Assembly: GCA_903837135.1 (NCBI GenBank)
Contig: CAILTK010000074.1
Location: 1 to 57,588 of the forward strand
Reading direction: 5' to 3'
DNA length: 57,588 nucleotides
Origin: an uncultured Caulobacterales bacterium
Lineage (GTDB): Bacteria > Pseudomonadota > Alphaproteobacteria > Caulobacterales > Caulobacteraceae
The position numbers and the translations under genes are program-made. Below, piece by piece: positions 33,310 through 42,188 of this stretch. The notes below the pieces were generated by a model. The model was given only the letters and a program-made list of their open reading frames with translations. It did not search any database and had not been told where the DNA came from. Position 1 is the stretch's first letter. The number at the start of each line of letters is the position of its first letter.

Positions 33310-35103
33310 CTAAACCCTCGCCTCCCTTGCGATATAGGCGCGCCAGCCGCCGAGGGCGGTGATGTCTTCGGCGCCGTCGAGGGCGCGGGGTTCGGCGACG
33401 AAGCCCTTGACCTCGGTCCCGTCGTCCAGGGTCACCGTACCGATGGCCAGGGGCGCCGGCACCTCGACCACGAAGCTGCCGAAGGCCTCGACCGAAAGTT
33501 CATAGACCTCGACCTCGATCGCCGATCCGCCCTCGCCCACATGCACCAGCGCCGGTTTGGGCGGGGTGGTGTTGGCCATGGCGTAGAGTTTGTAGTTCGG
33601 CGCGGTCCTGCAGCGGCGCACCAGGGCGGCGTCGCGGGAGGTCAGTTGCCAGTGCAGCGGCATGGCGGCGAGATGGGCGCCGACCACGGCGAGCTTCACG
33701 CGCGCAGGAATCCCGGAGACGTCGAGCGGCGGCGGCTGGGGCATGGGGGCGATCTCCTCATAGCGGCGGGCGAGACCCAGCAGGGCCTGGTCGGCCCAGG
33801 CGGGTCCGATCAGGGTGACGCCGAAGCCCGTGGCGTTGTCACGGAACCCGGCCGGCAGGGCGATGGCGCTCATGTCGAGCAGGTTCACGAAGTTCGTGTA
33901 GCGGCCGAGGTTGGCGTTGAGCGCCAAGGGCTCGGCCAGCACCTCGCGCACGCGGTAGGTGGTCCCGGTGGTGGGCAGGAACAGGACGTCGATGGTCTCC
34001 CACAGGGCCTCGGCGCGGCGCTGCAGGGCGCGCAGGCGGTACTCGGCCTGAAAGGTGTCGACCGCCGAATAACGCAGCCCGCCCTCGAGGATACCGCGCA
34101 CCACCGGATGGATCGTCGCCGGCCGGCGGGTCAGAAGGTCCAGCGCCGCTGCGGTTCGCTCCGCCACCCAAGGCCCCTGGTAGAGCAGCTCGGCTGCCGC
34201 GTTCAGCGGATCGAGGTCGATCTCCACCGGTTCGCCGCCCATGGCCTTCAGCCGCTCGACCGCCGCCGCGAACAGCCGCGCCGACTGGCCGTCGGAGAAC
34301 CACTCCAGCTGCTCGGGCCGCGGCAGGCCGAAGCGGAACCGGGCCGGAACGGGCGCAGGCAGGGTTTCCGGCGCCCGCCGCGCATAGATGTCTTCGGCGT
34401 CGAAGCCGGCGGCCACACCGTCCACGCGCGCCGCGTCCGCTACCGTGGAGGCGAACACCGTCACGCAGTCGATGCTGCGGCAAGCCGGCACGACCCCGCT
34501 CGTGCTCCAGCGCCCTTTGGTCGGCTTCAGGCCGACGAGATGGTTGAAGGCGGCCGGCACGCGGCCCGAGCCCGCGGTATCGGTGCCGAGGGCGAAACCG
34601 ACCAGCCCCGCCGCGACCGCCACCGCCGAGCCGGAACTCGACCCGCCGCTCACGTAGGCGCGGTTGTAGACGTTGGCGCAGGCGCCGTAGGGGCTGCGGG
34701 ATCCGACCAGGCCGGTGGCGAACTGGTCGAGATTGGCCTTGCCGATCAGGACGGCGCCCGCCGCAATCAGCTGCTCGACCACCGTGGCCGTGCGCTCGGG
34801 CGTATAGGCGAAGGCCGGACAGGCGGCCGTGGTCGGCAGACCCGCCACGTCCATATTGTCCTTTACCGCGAAGGGGACGCCGGCCAGGGGCAGGGTCTCG
34901 CCGGCGGCGATGCGAACATCCACCGCCCGCGCCGCCTCGAGCACCGCGCGCTCCTCGAGGCGGGTGATCCACACCTGCGGCTGGATCGCCTCATAGGCCT
35001 GCACGCGCGCCAGGACCTGGCGCGCGACGTCGACCGCCGCCGTACGGCCGGCGCCGACCGCCTCCGCGATTGCGCACACCTGCAGACGCTCGAACTCGCT
35101 CAT
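33310..35103 (-). CDS. atzF: allophanate hydrolase (amidase plus AtzF C-terminal domain)
   Basis: A 597-residue enzyme with an N-terminal amidase-signature domain: catalytic Lys81 in FAVKDNMDVAG, the cis-Ser region GGSSSGSA (153-160) and nucleophile S179 in GTDTAGSGR. The last 150 residues match the allophanate hydrolase C-terminal domain (LAVVGAHLAAMPLHWQLTSR, TAPNYKLYA, EVEVYEL, GSFVVEVPAPLAIGTV, GGWRAYI). It cleaves allophanate to ammonia and CO2. The two-domain length is near the family's 600. Urea carboxylase, biuret and cyanuric-acid hydrolases are not in the window, so the allophanate source is unknown. Confidence 0.93.
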   Translation of the reverse strand: MSEFERLQVCAIAEAVGAGRTAAVDVARQVLARVQAYEAIQPQVWITRLEERAVLEAARAVDVRIAAGETLPLAGVPFAVKDNMDVAGLPTTAACPAFAYTPERTATVVEQLIAAGAVLIGKANLDQFATGLVGSRSPYGACANVYNRAYVSGGSSSGSAVAVAAGLVGFALGTDTAGSGRVPAAFNHLVGLKPTKGRWSTSGVVPACRSIDCVTVFASTVADAARVDGVAAGFDAEDIYARRAPETLPAPVPARFRFGLPRPEQLEWFSDGQSARLFAAAVERLKAMGGEPVEIDLDPLNAAAELLYQGPWVAERTAAALDLLTRRPATIHPVVRGILEGGLRYSAVDTFQAEYRLRALQRRAEALWETIDVLFLPTTGTTYRVREVLAEPLALNANLGRYTNFVNLLDMSAIALPAGFRDNATGFGVTLIGPAWADQALLGLARRYEEIAPMPQPPPLDVSGIPARVKLAVVGAHLAAMPLHWQLTSRDAALVRRCRTAPNYKLYAMANTTPPKPALVHVGEGGSAIEVEVYELSVEAFGSFVVEVPAPLAIGTVTLDDGTEVKGFVAEPRALDGAEDITALGGWRAYIAREARV

Positions 35104-35149
35104 ATCATCCGCTCATCTCCGCGGGCGGAGACCCAGGGTGAACCCCCTC

Positions 35150-37492
35150 CTAGAACGAATAGGCGATCGTCCCGATCACCTGGCGCGGCGCGATGTACTG
35201 CTGGCTGGTCTGGCCGGTGCCGTAGGGATCGGTGTAGCGCGAGTTCACGCCGGCCTCATTGAACAGATTGGTCGCCGTCAGCGACAGCTTCCAGGGTTCG
35301 CGCGCGGGTTTGTATTCGAAGTAGAGATTGGCGACGGTATAGGCCTTCACCCGGTCGAGCGTCGGCTCGTTGAAGATCCGCGCCCACTCCGCGCCGCGAT
35401 AAACGATCTGCACCTTGCTGAGCAGGGTCCCGCCCGGCGCGTCCCACAGGTAGGAGGCGTAGAGCGACCCTGATTCCTTGGGCATGGCCGGCGGGCTCTT
35501 GCCGGCGATGTTCTGGCGCGCCGCGAGCACGGCGGCCCAGCAGGCCGGATTGTAAAAAGCGCCGTTGAAGGCGCAGGGGCTGGTGAAGGACGAGGTGTTC
35601 TCGATCGCGTTGGCGATGGTGGAGTCCAGGGCCAGGGTCTTGCCGACGATCTCGCCCTTCTCCAGCGCCAGGGAGCCGCCCAGCCGGAACCGGTTCTCCA
35701 TGCCGACGTACTGGGCCTCGATCTCGGCCCCGTAGTCGCGAACGTGGGGAATGTTGGCGATGCCGCCAGCAAACGGAACCGGGTCGGTCTCAATGTACTG
35801 GAAGTTGCGATGCGTATAGTAGAACAGCGAGCCGTTCAGCCGCAGGGCGTTATCGAAGAACGAGTTCTTCGAACCGACTTCGTAAGCGTAATTGGTCTCG
35901 GGCTTGAAGGAGGGCGTGATAAGCGCTTGGCCGCTGCTGCCGTTGACCCCACCGGGCTTATACCCACGCGCATAGCTGGCGTAGACCAAGTTTTGCGGCG
36001 TCAGGTCGTAGTCGGCTTCGACCCGGAAGGTCGGCAACGTGGTCTTCGACTCGTTGATCGTCGTGCTCTGAGCCACGGTAGTCCCAACCGGTGTGAACTC
36101 CGAGAAGTTGTGGCTGGCGTCCCTGAAGAAGTCCGTGTTTTCGCGAATGCCGCCCGTGATCCGGAAGGCGTTGGTCACATGGTAGGTGGCCTGAGCGAAG
36201 ATCGAGTAGGAACGTCGCACCACGTGCGACTGGTTGCCATAGGCGAGGTTGGACGGGAACGGCGGCGTGACGGTTTGGGTCGGAAGCGCCAAGGAGCCGG
36301 GCGTCGGAGCGGTCGTGCCCTCGTACTCGACCACATACTGTTCGCTGCCCTGGTAGAGGCCGAACACGCCGGCGATCCACTCGAGCTTTGAGCCCGGCAG
36401 CGACAACAGGTCGAACTCCTCGGTGTAGTTGTGCACACGCGTGTTCCACGCCGCCACGTCGTCGTACTGGCCGAGAAGAGCGAAGGTGCTGCGCGAGGAG
36501 TCCTCCTGCTGCACATGGTCGAGGCCCTGGTAGGCGGTGACCGACCGCACCTGGAAGTAGGGCGTGTTCCACTGCAGGTTCAGGTGGTAAAGCTGGCCTT
36601 CCAGCTTGAACTTCGCCGGATAGTCCTGGGTGACCTCCCACGGGCTGGACGCCGGGTCGTTGATGTTCTTCTGCGCGTCGCCGTGCTGGTCCGACCGGTA
36701 GAGGTCGGCGGTGAAGGTGGCGCTGAACGCGTCGTTGGGCTTGAACAGCAGGGCCGCCTTGACGCTGCCGTCGTGGGCGTCGTCGAGCTTGTAGCCGGGG
36801 ATGGCCAGATCCTTGGTGAAGCCGTCGTGGTCGAACTTCTGTCCCGAGATGCGCAGGGCGAAATGATCGTCGAGCGGGATGTTCACCTCGGCCCGCTCGC
36901 GAAACAGGTTGTAGCTGCCGACGCTGAAATCGCCCGAGGCGTCGAACTTGCCGATCTTGGGCTGAACCGAGTTGATGATGATGGCGCCGCCGATCGAGCT
37001 CTGCCCGTAGAGCGCGCCCTGCGGCCCGCGCAGCACCTCCACGTCCTGCACGTCGAACAGGGTCTGGTCGAGCGAGATGGTGTTGGCGATGTAGACGCCG
37101 TCGATGAACTCGGCGACGCCGGGCGAGGTGGTCAGGCTGTTCTCCGGGGTTTCGGAGCCGACCCCGCGGATGGTCACCAGGTTCTCGAAGCCGGAGGCCT
37201 TGGTCACCTCCAGGCTCGGCACGATGGCGTTGAGATCGCCCACGTGATTGCTGAACGACTGGTCGAGCTGCTGACTCGACACCGCGGTGACCGCGTCGGG
37301 CGTGCGCTGCACGTTCACCCCGCGCCGTTCGGCGGTGACGATCACCTCATCGAGGCCCGGCCCGGCCGGCGCCGCCGTCGCCACGACCGCGGCGCCCTGC
37401 GCCTGGGCCATGGAGCTCCCGAACACGCCGATGGCGAGCGCGCAGGTCGACAACATGAGGCTGCGCCTCATTTGCATTGATCGGCCAGACAT
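35150..37492 (-). CDS. TonB-dependent outer-membrane receptor
   Basis: A 780-residue receptor. A signal peptide (MLSTCALAIGVFGSSMAQAQG) is followed by DEVIVTAERRGVNVQRTPDA, a plug domain (VSSQQLDQSFSNHVGDL, IRGVGSET, LRGPQGALYGQSSIGGAI) and a barrel that ends in the usual aromatic C-terminus (IAYSF). ATG 37492 has GGAGG upstream, better than the track start 37531. It sits in the nitrogen-catabolism cluster, so it is the likely importer for that substrate. It is the only cluster gene preceded by a strong, AT-rich candidate promoter. Confidence 0.93.
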   Translation of the reverse strand: MSGRSMQMRRSLMLSTCALAIGVFGSSMAQAQGAAVVATAAPAGPGLDEVIVTAERRGVNVQRTPDAVTAVSSQQLDQSFSNHVGDLNAIVPSLEVTKASGFENLVTIRGVGSETPENSLTTSPGVAEFIDGVYIANTISLDQTLFDVQDVEVLRGPQGALYGQSSIGGAIIINSVQPKIGKFDASGDFSVGSYNLFRERAEVNIPLDDHFALRISGQKFDHDGFTKDLAIPGYKLDDAHDGSVKAALLFKPNDAFSATFTADLYRSDQHGDAQKNINDPASSPWEVTQDYPAKFKLEGQLYHLNLQWNTPYFQVRSVTAYQGLDHVQQEDSSRSTFALLGQYDDVAAWNTRVHNYTEEFDLLSLPGSKLEWIAGVFGLYQGSEQYVVEYEGTTAPTPGSLALPTQTVTPPFPSNLAYGNQSHVVRRSYSIFAQATYHVTNAFRITGGIRENTDFFRDASHNFSEFTPVGTTVAQSTTINESKTTLPTFRVEADYDLTPQNLVYASYARGYKPGGVNGSSGQALITPSFKPETNYAYEVGSKNSFFDNALRLNGSLFYYTHRNFQYIETDPVPFAGGIANIPHVRDYGAEIEAQYVGMENRFRLGGSLALEKGEIVGKTLALDSTIANAIENTSSFTSPCAFNGAFYNPACWAAVLAARQNIAGKSPPAMPKESGSLYASYLWDAPGGTLLSKVQIVYRGAEWARIFNEPTLDRVKAYTVANLYFEYKPAREPWKLSLTATNLFNEAGVNSRYTDPYGTGQTSQQYIAPRQVIGTIAYSF

Positions 37493-37532
37493 ACCCAAAC
37501 CTCCATCGAAAACCGTTCGTCTCACGGTCAAG

Positions 37533-37560
37533 ATTGTGGAGCGGGCGGCTAGAGTGTCAA
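37533..37560 (-). promoter_or_regulatory. candidate promoter of the TonB receptor gene
   Basis: On the minus strand a perfect -35 TTGACA (complement of 37555-37560) is 16 bases from CACAAT (complement of 37533-37538). It lies 40 bases before the ATG at 37492, with AT-rich DNA further upstream. Confidence 0.5.
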
Positions 37561-37860
37561 CACTTGCGCCAATTGGGCGCGCTCAATCGGCCGAGGCGCC
37601 CTCGCCGGTATGATATTTAGGCAGCATTCCCACCACCGGTTCAAAATAGAACCAAATATGCCAACAATGATATTCAGTGGACTGTGCAGCGTTTTTGCCA
37701 CAGTTCGGCGTCGATGCGCAACATTAACTCGCGCTAATGTACGCTCAAGTCAATCTACATTTATCGCTGAGCGAAACAATACTCTCTTGGAGCCGAACGA
37801 CGACCATCATTGTCGGCGAACGACGATGATCTCTGCGCCCGTCTCGACCGGAAGCCGCGA
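37561..37860. other. 300-base AT-rich non-coding stretch upstream of the TonB receptor
   Basis: From about 37600 to 37800 the sequence is markedly less GC-rich than its neighbours, for example ATGATATTCAGTGG and CAATCTACATTTATCG. I find no convincing gene; an open frame at 37610-37918 lacks a ribosome site and has an unlikely composition, and an antisense frame at 37761-38003 is a shadow of the VOC gene. The stretch probably holds control sequences for the receptor. Confidence 0.6.
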
Positions 37861-38355
37861 TCAGGCCGGCGTCGCGGCCTTGCTCCAGACCTCGCGGGCC
37901 TTCTCGAACACGCCCTGATCGTAGGAGAACTCGATGGTGTTGCCGTCGGGATCCTTGAGGAAGCAGATGTATCCGATCTGCTTGGGCATCTGCGTCGGCC
38001 CAAACGCCAGGCAGCCGCCCGCCTTGCCCTTGGCGGCCATCTCGTCGACGGCCTCCTTGCTCGGCAGTTCGACGCCGATGTGGGCGAAGGGGCCCATCGG
38101 ATGGTGCGGCGCCGGGGCGAACGGATCGTGGCCTTCGTAGAACTGGCCGATGACCAGGATGAAGGGGTTGTCGGCCTGGGTGGGATCGCCCAGCCAGGCG
38201 TTCTTGCCGTCCTTGTCCTCGCCCTGGGCCAGGAGGCGCAGATGCGTGTAGGATTGGTACCAGGCGATGCTGGCCTCGACGTCCTTCACCGCCAGCGCGA
38301 TGTGGGTCCAGGTCGACCGCTTCGGGCCGATGGCGTGGTTGGACGGAGCCGGCAT
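37861..38355 (-). CDS. VOC family protein (glyoxalase/dioxygenase fold)
   Basis: A 164-residue cytoplasmic VOC protein. The N-terminal half carries THIALAVKDVEASIAWYQ with a metal-ligand-like His, and the C-terminal half has MGPFAHIGVELPSKEAVDEM and CFLKDPDGNTIEFSYDQG with the ending Glu. Family members isomerise, cleave or oxygenate metal-bound substrates, and extradiol-type VOC dioxygenases are a possibility. It is 115 bases after the flavin reductase gene and separated from the TonB receptor gene by the AT-rich control region. Confidence 0.85.
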   Translation of the reverse strand: MPAPSNHAIGPKRSTWTHIALAVKDVEASIAWYQSYTHLRLLAQGEDKDGKNAWLGDPTQADNPFILVIGQFYEGHDPFAPAPHHPMGPFAHIGVELPSKEAVDEMAAKGKAGGCLAFGPTQMPKQIGYICFLKDPDGNTIEFSYDQGVFEKAREVWSKAATPA

Positions 38356-38469
38356 GTCATCGCTCCTCGAGGGCAGATCTCGAAGGGTTCAGGGTACGGC
38401 CAGCCTCGCCGGGCCGCTTGTCCGTGCGCGCACGATAATTTGGCGTCGCGGACGGCGGGCGCACGGCCC

Positions 38470-38976
38470 TCATGGCGCGACCGGCAGCTTGTGGAATCCG
38501 CCGCGGTGGTAGAGCAGCGGCGACGCCGGCGAGACCACCTCGGTCCGCACCCCGCGGCCGACGAAGATGACGTGGTCGCCGGCGATCGTTCCGCTGTCGA
38601 GAACGCAGTCGACGAACACCGGCGCGAACTCCAGCTGCGGCGCGCCGCCGCCCTCCTCACGGTAGGCGTAGCGCCGGAACCGTTCGTCTTCGGGCGCCGT
38701 GGCGAAATGCATGGCGGCGTCGCGGCCGCCCTCGTCCGGCAGGATGTTGACGCCGAACACGCCGGAGGCCTTGAGCGGCCCGGTGATCGGATTGTTGTGG
38801 TCGAGACAGATCAGCAGCATCGGCGGCGACAGCGACACCGAGCAGAAGGCGTTGACCGTCGAGCCGACCGGCTTGCCGTCCCGCCAGGTGGTGACGATGG
38901 TGACCCCGGTAGGAAAGTAACCCATGGCCGCCCGCCACTCGGCGGGCGTCGGCGCTGCGGACGCGGTGTCCGCCAT
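38470..38976 (-). CDS. flavin reductase-like protein
   Basis: A 168-residue flavin reductase domain protein. The opening EWRAAMGYFPTGVTIVTT, then GSTVNAFCSVSLSPPMLLICLD and GVFGVNIL, are the classic flavin-binding barrel. C-terminal GDHVIFVGRG is also characteristic. Such proteins supply reduced FMN or FAD to a two-component monooxygenase. No monooxygenase subunit is found in the cluster, so its partner is elsewhere or it has another role. Its ATG overlaps the amidohydrolase stop by one base (TGATG), so it is translationally coupled. A longer frame upstream is a shadow of the amidohydrolase gene. Confidence 0.88.
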   Translation of the reverse strand: MADTASAAPTPAEWRAAMGYFPTGVTIVTTWRDGKPVGSTVNAFCSVSLSPPMLLICLDHNNPITGPLKASGVFGVNILPDEGGRDAAMHFATAPEDERFRRYAYREEGGGAPQLEFAPVFVDCVLDSGTIAGDHVIFVGRGVRTEVVSPASPLLYHRGGFHKLPVAP

Positions 38977-40385
38977 CAGAGAACCGGCCACGGCGTGCGG
39001 GTCGGCAATCCGGTCCGGGCGATGACCTCGCGCCCGGCCTGGCGCGCGTCGGCCAGGACCTTCTCCTCGTCGAGCTGCGTCGCGCGGCCGTCGTCGAGAA
39101 CGCGGACACCGTCGATCCACACGCTGTGCACACCGGACGAGGGCGCGCTGAACGCCAGCTGCCCCACCGCGTCGAACACCGGGCCCCACTCGGGCAGATC
39201 GGTGTCGTGCAGAACGAGGTCGGCCTTCTTGCCGGGGTCGAGCGAACCGATCTGATCGGCCATGCCCATGGCGCGGGCCGGATTCAGGATCGCCATCTCC
39301 AGCACCGTCGTGGCCGGGATCAGCTCCTGGTCCCAGCGGGCGTCGCGGAATACGCTGGCCATCAGCCGGCCGGAAGACAGGATGTCGGCCGCCATCCCGT
39401 CGGTGCCCAGCATCAGATTGACGCCGCGGTCGAGCATTTCCGGAAACAGGCCGATGTGAGTGAGACCGAATCCGCCCTGGAACGCCGCGTGCGGGCAGTG
39501 AATGGCGCCGGCGCCGGACTGGACCAGGAGGTCGAGCTCGCTCTGGTCGATGTTGGCCAGATGGGTCAGCATGACGGTTTCACCCAGCACGTCGATGTCG
39601 GCCAGGTGTTCGAGCGGCCGGCGATTGTAGCGGGCCAGGAACCATTCGGGATCGCCGGCGCGCGGGCTCATGTGGGCCGACACCCGAAGGCCGTGCTGAT
39701 CCGCCAGGGCCTTGGCCGCGCGCCAGACGTCGTCGGAGTTGGTGGAGTGGCCGACCAGCAGCGGCCAGGCGGCCAGGCGGGTATCGCCGCCGCGGTCTGG
39801 ATAGCGCTCGACCTCGGACTCCAGGATGGCGATGGCCGCGGCCGAGACCTTGGCCTGGTCGTCGGCGGGGTTGAAGGCCCGCCCCTCGACCCATTCGCCG
39901 ACGCGGCCGCGGATCCCGCTTTCGTCAAGGCCCTCCATCACCGCGTCGAGCTGCAGCACCGTGCCGGCCTCGACGAAGCAGGTCGTGCCGTAACGGATCA
40001 TGGCCAGGGCGGCGCACTGGGCCGAGAGCCTTTCGTCCGCCGCCGTCTGCGCCTTGAAGATCGGGATCACCCACTTCTGCAGCTTGTCCGACCAGGTGTC
40101 GTCCGGGCCGCCGCGGGCGAACCCTCGGGTGAGGGGATCGCCGGTGATGTGGATGTGGGCGTCGACGAACCCCGGCGTGACCACGAACCGCCGGCCATCG
40201 ATCACCTCCCTGGCGACGACGCTACGGGTCAGGGCCTCGCGCTTGCCGACGGCGACGATGCGGTCGCCGGCGATGGCGATGGCCCCGTCCGCGATCACCT
40301 GCCGTTCGGCGTTCATGGTGATCAGGGTCGCGCCTGAGATCAGCAGGTCGGCCTTAACGGGGGTCTGAAAGGGAATCTCGCTCAC
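38976..40385 (-). CDS. amidohydrolase, TRZ/ATZ (chlorohydrolase/deaminase) type
   Basis: A 469-residue metal-dependent hydrolase. H77 and H79 in PGFVDAHIHITG bind metal, with further ligands in VSAHMSPR and LTHLANID and the catalytic Asp in LGTDGMAAD. The C-terminal barrel repeat and SLDPGKKADLVLHD are typical. Members deaminate or dechlorinate triazines, guanine and related compounds, or open rings. Its GTG start overlaps the MFS stop as GTGA, so the operon is tight. The 906-residue open frame starting upstream is a frame shadow across the MFS gene. A ring-nitrogen substrate is inferred from context. Confidence 0.9.
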   Translation of the reverse strand: MSEIPFQTPVKADLLISGATLITMNAERQVIADGAIAIAGDRIVAVGKREALTRSVVAREVIDGRRFVVTPGFVDAHIHITGDPLTRGFARGGPDDTWSDKLQKWVIPIFKAQTAADERLSAQCAALAMIRYGTTCFVEAGTVLQLDAVMEGLDESGIRGRVGEWVEGRAFNPADDQAKVSAAAIAILESEVERYPDRGGDTRLAAWPLLVGHSTNSDDVWRAAKALADQHGLRVSAHMSPRAGDPEWFLARYNRRPLEHLADIDVLGETVMLTHLANIDQSELDLLVQSGAGAIHCPHAAFQGGFGLTHIGLFPEMLDRGVNLMLGTDGMAADILSSGRLMASVFRDARWDQELIPATTVLEMAILNPARAMGMADQIGSLDPGKKADLVLHDTDLPEWGPVFDAVGQLAFSAPSSGVHSVWIDGVRVLDDGRATQLDEEKVLADARQAGREVIARTGLPTRTPWPVL

Positions 40386-41632
40386 AGGACGGCCTCGGTC
40401 GCGGGCTTGAGGGTCGGCGCCCGGTTCAGGACCGGCGGCCGCAGGAACAGGGCGCCGACCAGGATCGTGCCGGTGATGACCCCGTGCACCATAAGCACCG
40501 CCCAGAAATTGCCGAGCACGTCGCGCGCCCAGCCGCCGATCAGGGGGCCGAGGGCGGCGGTGGTGGAGATCATGCACATGATCGAGAACAGCTCGAGGTT
40601 GGCCCGCTTGCCGAAGTACTGCAGCAGCAAGAGGGTCGATGACAGAAAGGACAGGCCAAAGCCGGTGCCGACGCCGAGGATGTAGAGCGTCATCAGGGCC
40701 CAGCCCCGCGCCTCGGCCAGGGCGAAGGCGCCGACGGTGACCGCCGCCAGCGAGACGATCATCAGCGTCTTGGCCGGCAGTTTCTCGCCGAGCACCCCGC
40801 CGATCAGGCCCACCGCCGCGCCGACGAAGGCCTCCATGCTGAGCATGGTCGCCGCCGTGTCGGGGGCGACGCCGCGCTCGGTCAGGTGCTTGACGGCGAA
40901 GCCATGGGTGGTGGTGTTGACCAGCAGGTAGACCGTGTATCCGGCGACGATCATGTAGAACTGCGGCGTCGCCAGCGCCCGGCGCACGGTCCAGTCCTTC
41001 AGCCCCTCGACCAGCTCGATGGGACCGGCGACCTCGGGCGCCTCGGCCACGTGCGCGGTCTCGTCCTGCTTGCCCGGCGTGGCGGCGATGGCGAACAGGC
41101 CGACCACGACGGAGATGATCACGAAGCCGATCCAGTAGGACCGCCAGCCGTGCGTCAGGCTCTGGATGGCGATGAAGAACAGGGGGCCGGCGATGCCGCC
41201 CGCCGCGCCGATGGTGAAATAGGCCCCGATCGCCGTGGAGCGGCGCTCGAACAGGTCGGTCAGCACGTGCGTTCCGGGCACGGTGGAGACCAGGGAGAAG
41301 GCGAAGCCGATCATGACGGTGGCGGCCAGATACAGCCAGATCGAATGGGTCAGGGCCATGGAGCCGAAGCCGCACACCATCGACAGCATGCCGACCGCCA
41401 TCGACCCGCGCACCCCGAACAGCCGGATCAGCACCGCCGGCAGAAAACTCGCCAGGCCGCACGCCACGCCCAGAAGGGTGTAGCCGAGCCCGGCCTGGGC
41501 CCAGCTCCAGTGCATCTCGGTGACCATGGCCGGCAGGACCACGCCGAGGGAGGAGAAGGCTCCCGCCGAGACGGTGAAGTACGCCAGGCTGAGGGCGGCG
41601 AAGGTGAACCAGCGTCGGGCGGGATGCGGCAT
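40382..41632 (-). CDS. MFS transporter (monocarboxylate/oxalate-formate antiporter type)
   Basis: A 416-residue membrane protein with about 12 segments (for example FTFAALSLAYFTVSAGAFSS, GFVIISVVVGLFAIAAT and LYILGVGTGFGLSFLSSTLL). The halves are separated by a loop with ERRSTAIGAYFTIGAAGG, a pattern found in OFA-type and monocarboxylate-like MFS carriers. It sits between the VOC and amidohydrolase genes of the cluster and overlaps the latter by 4 bases. It is the natural candidate for the inner-membrane importer of the cluster substrate, working behind the TonB receptor; the transported compound is not identifiable. Confidence 0.88.
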   Translation of the reverse strand: MPHPARRWFTFAALSLAYFTVSAGAFSSLGVVLPAMVTEMHWSWAQAGLGYTLLGVACGLASFLPAVLIRLFGVRGSMAVGMLSMVCGFGSMALTHSIWLYLAATVMIGFAFSLVSTVPGTHVLTDLFERRSTAIGAYFTIGAAGGIAGPLFFIAIQSLTHGWRSYWIGFVIISVVVGLFAIAATPGKQDETAHVAEAPEVAGPIELVEGLKDWTVRRALATPQFYMIVAGYTVYLLVNTTTHGFAVKHLTERGVAPDTAATMLSMEAFVGAAVGLIGGVLGEKLPAKTLMIVSLAAVTVGAFALAEARGWALMTLYILGVGTGFGLSFLSSTLLLLQYFGKRANLELFSIMCMISTTAALGPLIGGWARDVLGNFWAVLMVHGVITGTILVGALFLRPPVLNRAPTLKPATEAVL

Positions 41633-41641
41633 GGGAGCCCT

Positions 41642-42139
41642 TTATTCTCGCGTGAAGTGATCGGGGATCACCGGTTCGGGACCGGCCTTGCCCCAAAGTA
41701 CGATCTCATTGCCCCAGGGGTCGCGGAAGGCGTGGTTGAAGCCGTTGAATTCTTTCCAGTAGTGGTTGCGCCACAGCTCGACGGCGCCGCGGTCGACGGC
41801 CCGCTGCAGGATATCCTCGTAGGACTGGCCGTCGCCAACCAGGATCCAGATCCGCGCCTTGCGGCCTTCGGCGGCCAGGGTGCGCGGCTCCACGCCCTTG
41901 GGATCGGGGTGCGGACGGGCGTTGGCGGCGTCGAAGATACCGAGGTGCAGATTGCCGATCTGGCTTTCCGACCCGTCCGGATTGAGGAAGTTCCCGCCCG
42001 GCACCATGCGGTGGAACACGCCGAGCGGCCGGTCGTCGTCGCGCCAGCCGAACACCTCGCTGTAGAATTTGCCGGCGGCGGCGGGATCGTCGGACGCCAG
42101 GTCGACGAAGATCAGGGTGTTGGGGGTCGTCGTCGTCAT
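41642..42139 (-). CDS. VOC family protein
   Basis: A 165-residue VOC-fold protein with TLIFVDLASDDPAAAGKFYSEVFGW, FHRMVPGGNF and NHAFRDPWGNEIVLWGK. The single domain is repeated only partly, so it may dimerise to form the active site. Function cannot be derived; it may be a metal-dependent isomerase or a dioxygenase of the pathway. It lies 9 bases downstream of the MFS start side and about 50 bases from the cupin gene, within the same operon. A ribosome site AGGAAG precedes ATG 42139. Confidence 0.85.
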   Translation of the reverse strand: MTTTTPNTLIFVDLASDDPAAAGKFYSEVFGWRDDDRPLGVFHRMVPGGNFLNPDGSESQIGNLHLGIFDAANARPHPDPKGVEPRTLAAEGRKARIWILVGDGQSYEDILQRAVDRGAVELWRNHYWKEFNGFNHAFRDPWGNEIVLWGKAGPEPVIPDHFTRE

Positions 42140-42188
42140 AGCGGCTTCCTGTATCGTTTCCCGGGTTTCTTGTTCGGGCGTTTCTTGT

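Noticed and set aside
37610-37918. 102-residue open frame in the AT-rich region
   Set aside because: No ribosome site or recognisable domain, and it overlaps the VOC gene antisense.
40386-41696. N-terminal part of a 906-residue frame continuous with the amidohydrolase
   Set aside because: It is an alternative frame of the MFS gene; the amidohydrolase starts at GTG 40385 overlapping the MFS stop.
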